A stretch of 64,000 nucleotides of DNA from the NCBI GenBank assembly GCA_945910005.1, contig OX246738.1:21044186-21108185 (forward strand), in the 5' to 3' direction. The notes below the pieces were generated by a model that ran no database searches, was not told the DNA's origin, and saw only the letters and a list, made by a program, of their open reading frames with translations. The position numbers and the translations under genes were made by a program. Positions 63,971 to 64,000 of this stretch are shown here, piece after piece. Origin of the DNA: Isoperla grammatica. Its lineage: Eukaryota > Arthropoda > Insecta > Plecoptera > Perlodidae. Position 1 is the stretch's first letter; every line of letters begins with the position of its first letter.

Positions 63971-64000
63971 AGGCATCACTCGTATTCGATTCCGTTCCGT

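Larger units (their letters stand above)
41621..64000 (+). other. Rox8 intron downstream of the RRM2 exon, running past the window edge
   Basis: Begins with GTGAGT at 41621. The next expected coding segment would carry the RNP1 motif (K-G-Y-A/G-F-V-S-F) completing RRM2. I read the + strand to the end of the window and did not find it, so the intron appears to exceed 22 kb. It holds only repeats and weak exon-like frames on their own entries. I see nothing else definite in 41621-44230, 46070-47380, 47460-49360, 49540-54560, 54860-59930 and 60240-63380 beyond AT-rich unique-looking sequence, short A/T runs and scattered micro-repeats. A divergent or very short exon could have been missed by eye. 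Confidence 0.7.

Overview
The window reads as a piece of a large, AT-rich animal (insect) genome. It is almost entirely non-coding, and only one stretch is confidently recognised as coding: an 88-bp exon on the + strand at 41533-41620. It encodes the start of the second RNA-recognition motif of the TIA-1/TIAR family RNA-binding protein, which is Rox8 in insects. The exon has a good acceptor, a branch-point-like site and a GTGAGT donor. The exon for the preceding RRM1 and the exon carrying the rest of RRM2 were not found by eye, so the introns on both sides appear very long (at least about 22 kb downstream). The insect assignment rests on this exon resembling insect Rox8 more than vertebrate TIA1. 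The very long introns and heavy load of decayed repeats suggest a large-genome lineage (for example a polyneopteran), but that is inference.

Layout. 1-1215: tandem array of about eight 148-bp units that continues past the left edge. 1261-1371: a diverged copy of a dispersed repeat ('repeat R'). 1529-1637: a foldback palindrome. 3164-4424: a 19-bp minisatellite of about 66 units with higher-order 57-bp structure. 4.5-5.5 kb: a TATA box, a poly(C) tract and a short unrecognised ORF region open on both strands. 6.5-9 kb: SINE-like fragments. 9844-10095: a foldback MITE. 13.8 and 23.2 kb: two CTCF-like motifs facing each other. 15.7-16.2 kb: a CpG-rich segment with a candidate minus-strand first exon. 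20286-21218: a hAT-like element with an 8-bp target duplication. 26.3-26.8 kb and 35.45-36.2 kb: opposite-facing copies of repeat R, embedded in ATT/AAT microsatellites. 26929-27103: a MITE with perfect 65-bp terminal inverted repeats and a TTA duplication. 31.7-32.1 kb: GC-richer segment with possible exons on both strands. 38-40 kb: hairpins and a diverged tandem duplication. 41.5 kb: the Rox8 exon. 44.2-44.8 kb: GC-rich island with an inverted repeat, a possible mini-exon and a G-quadruplex tract. 45.9 and 54.6 kb: small tandem duplications. 63388-63970: an array of about 25-bp units with a 130-bp higher-order unit.

There is no operon, CRISPR array, rRNA or intact tRNA gene, and no intact transposase or reverse transcriptase was recognised. 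The window is best understood as giant introns (possibly also upstream intergenic DNA) of a Rox8/TIA1 gene, filled with SINE heads, MITEs, a non-LTR tail, satellites and long G/C homopolymer tracts. The most unusual parts are the hierarchical minisatellite, the filled/empty insertion site preserved among the three copies of repeat R, the young perfect-arm MITE, and the unexplained CpG-rich segments with exon-like open frames at 15.8, 31.8 and 44.7 kb.
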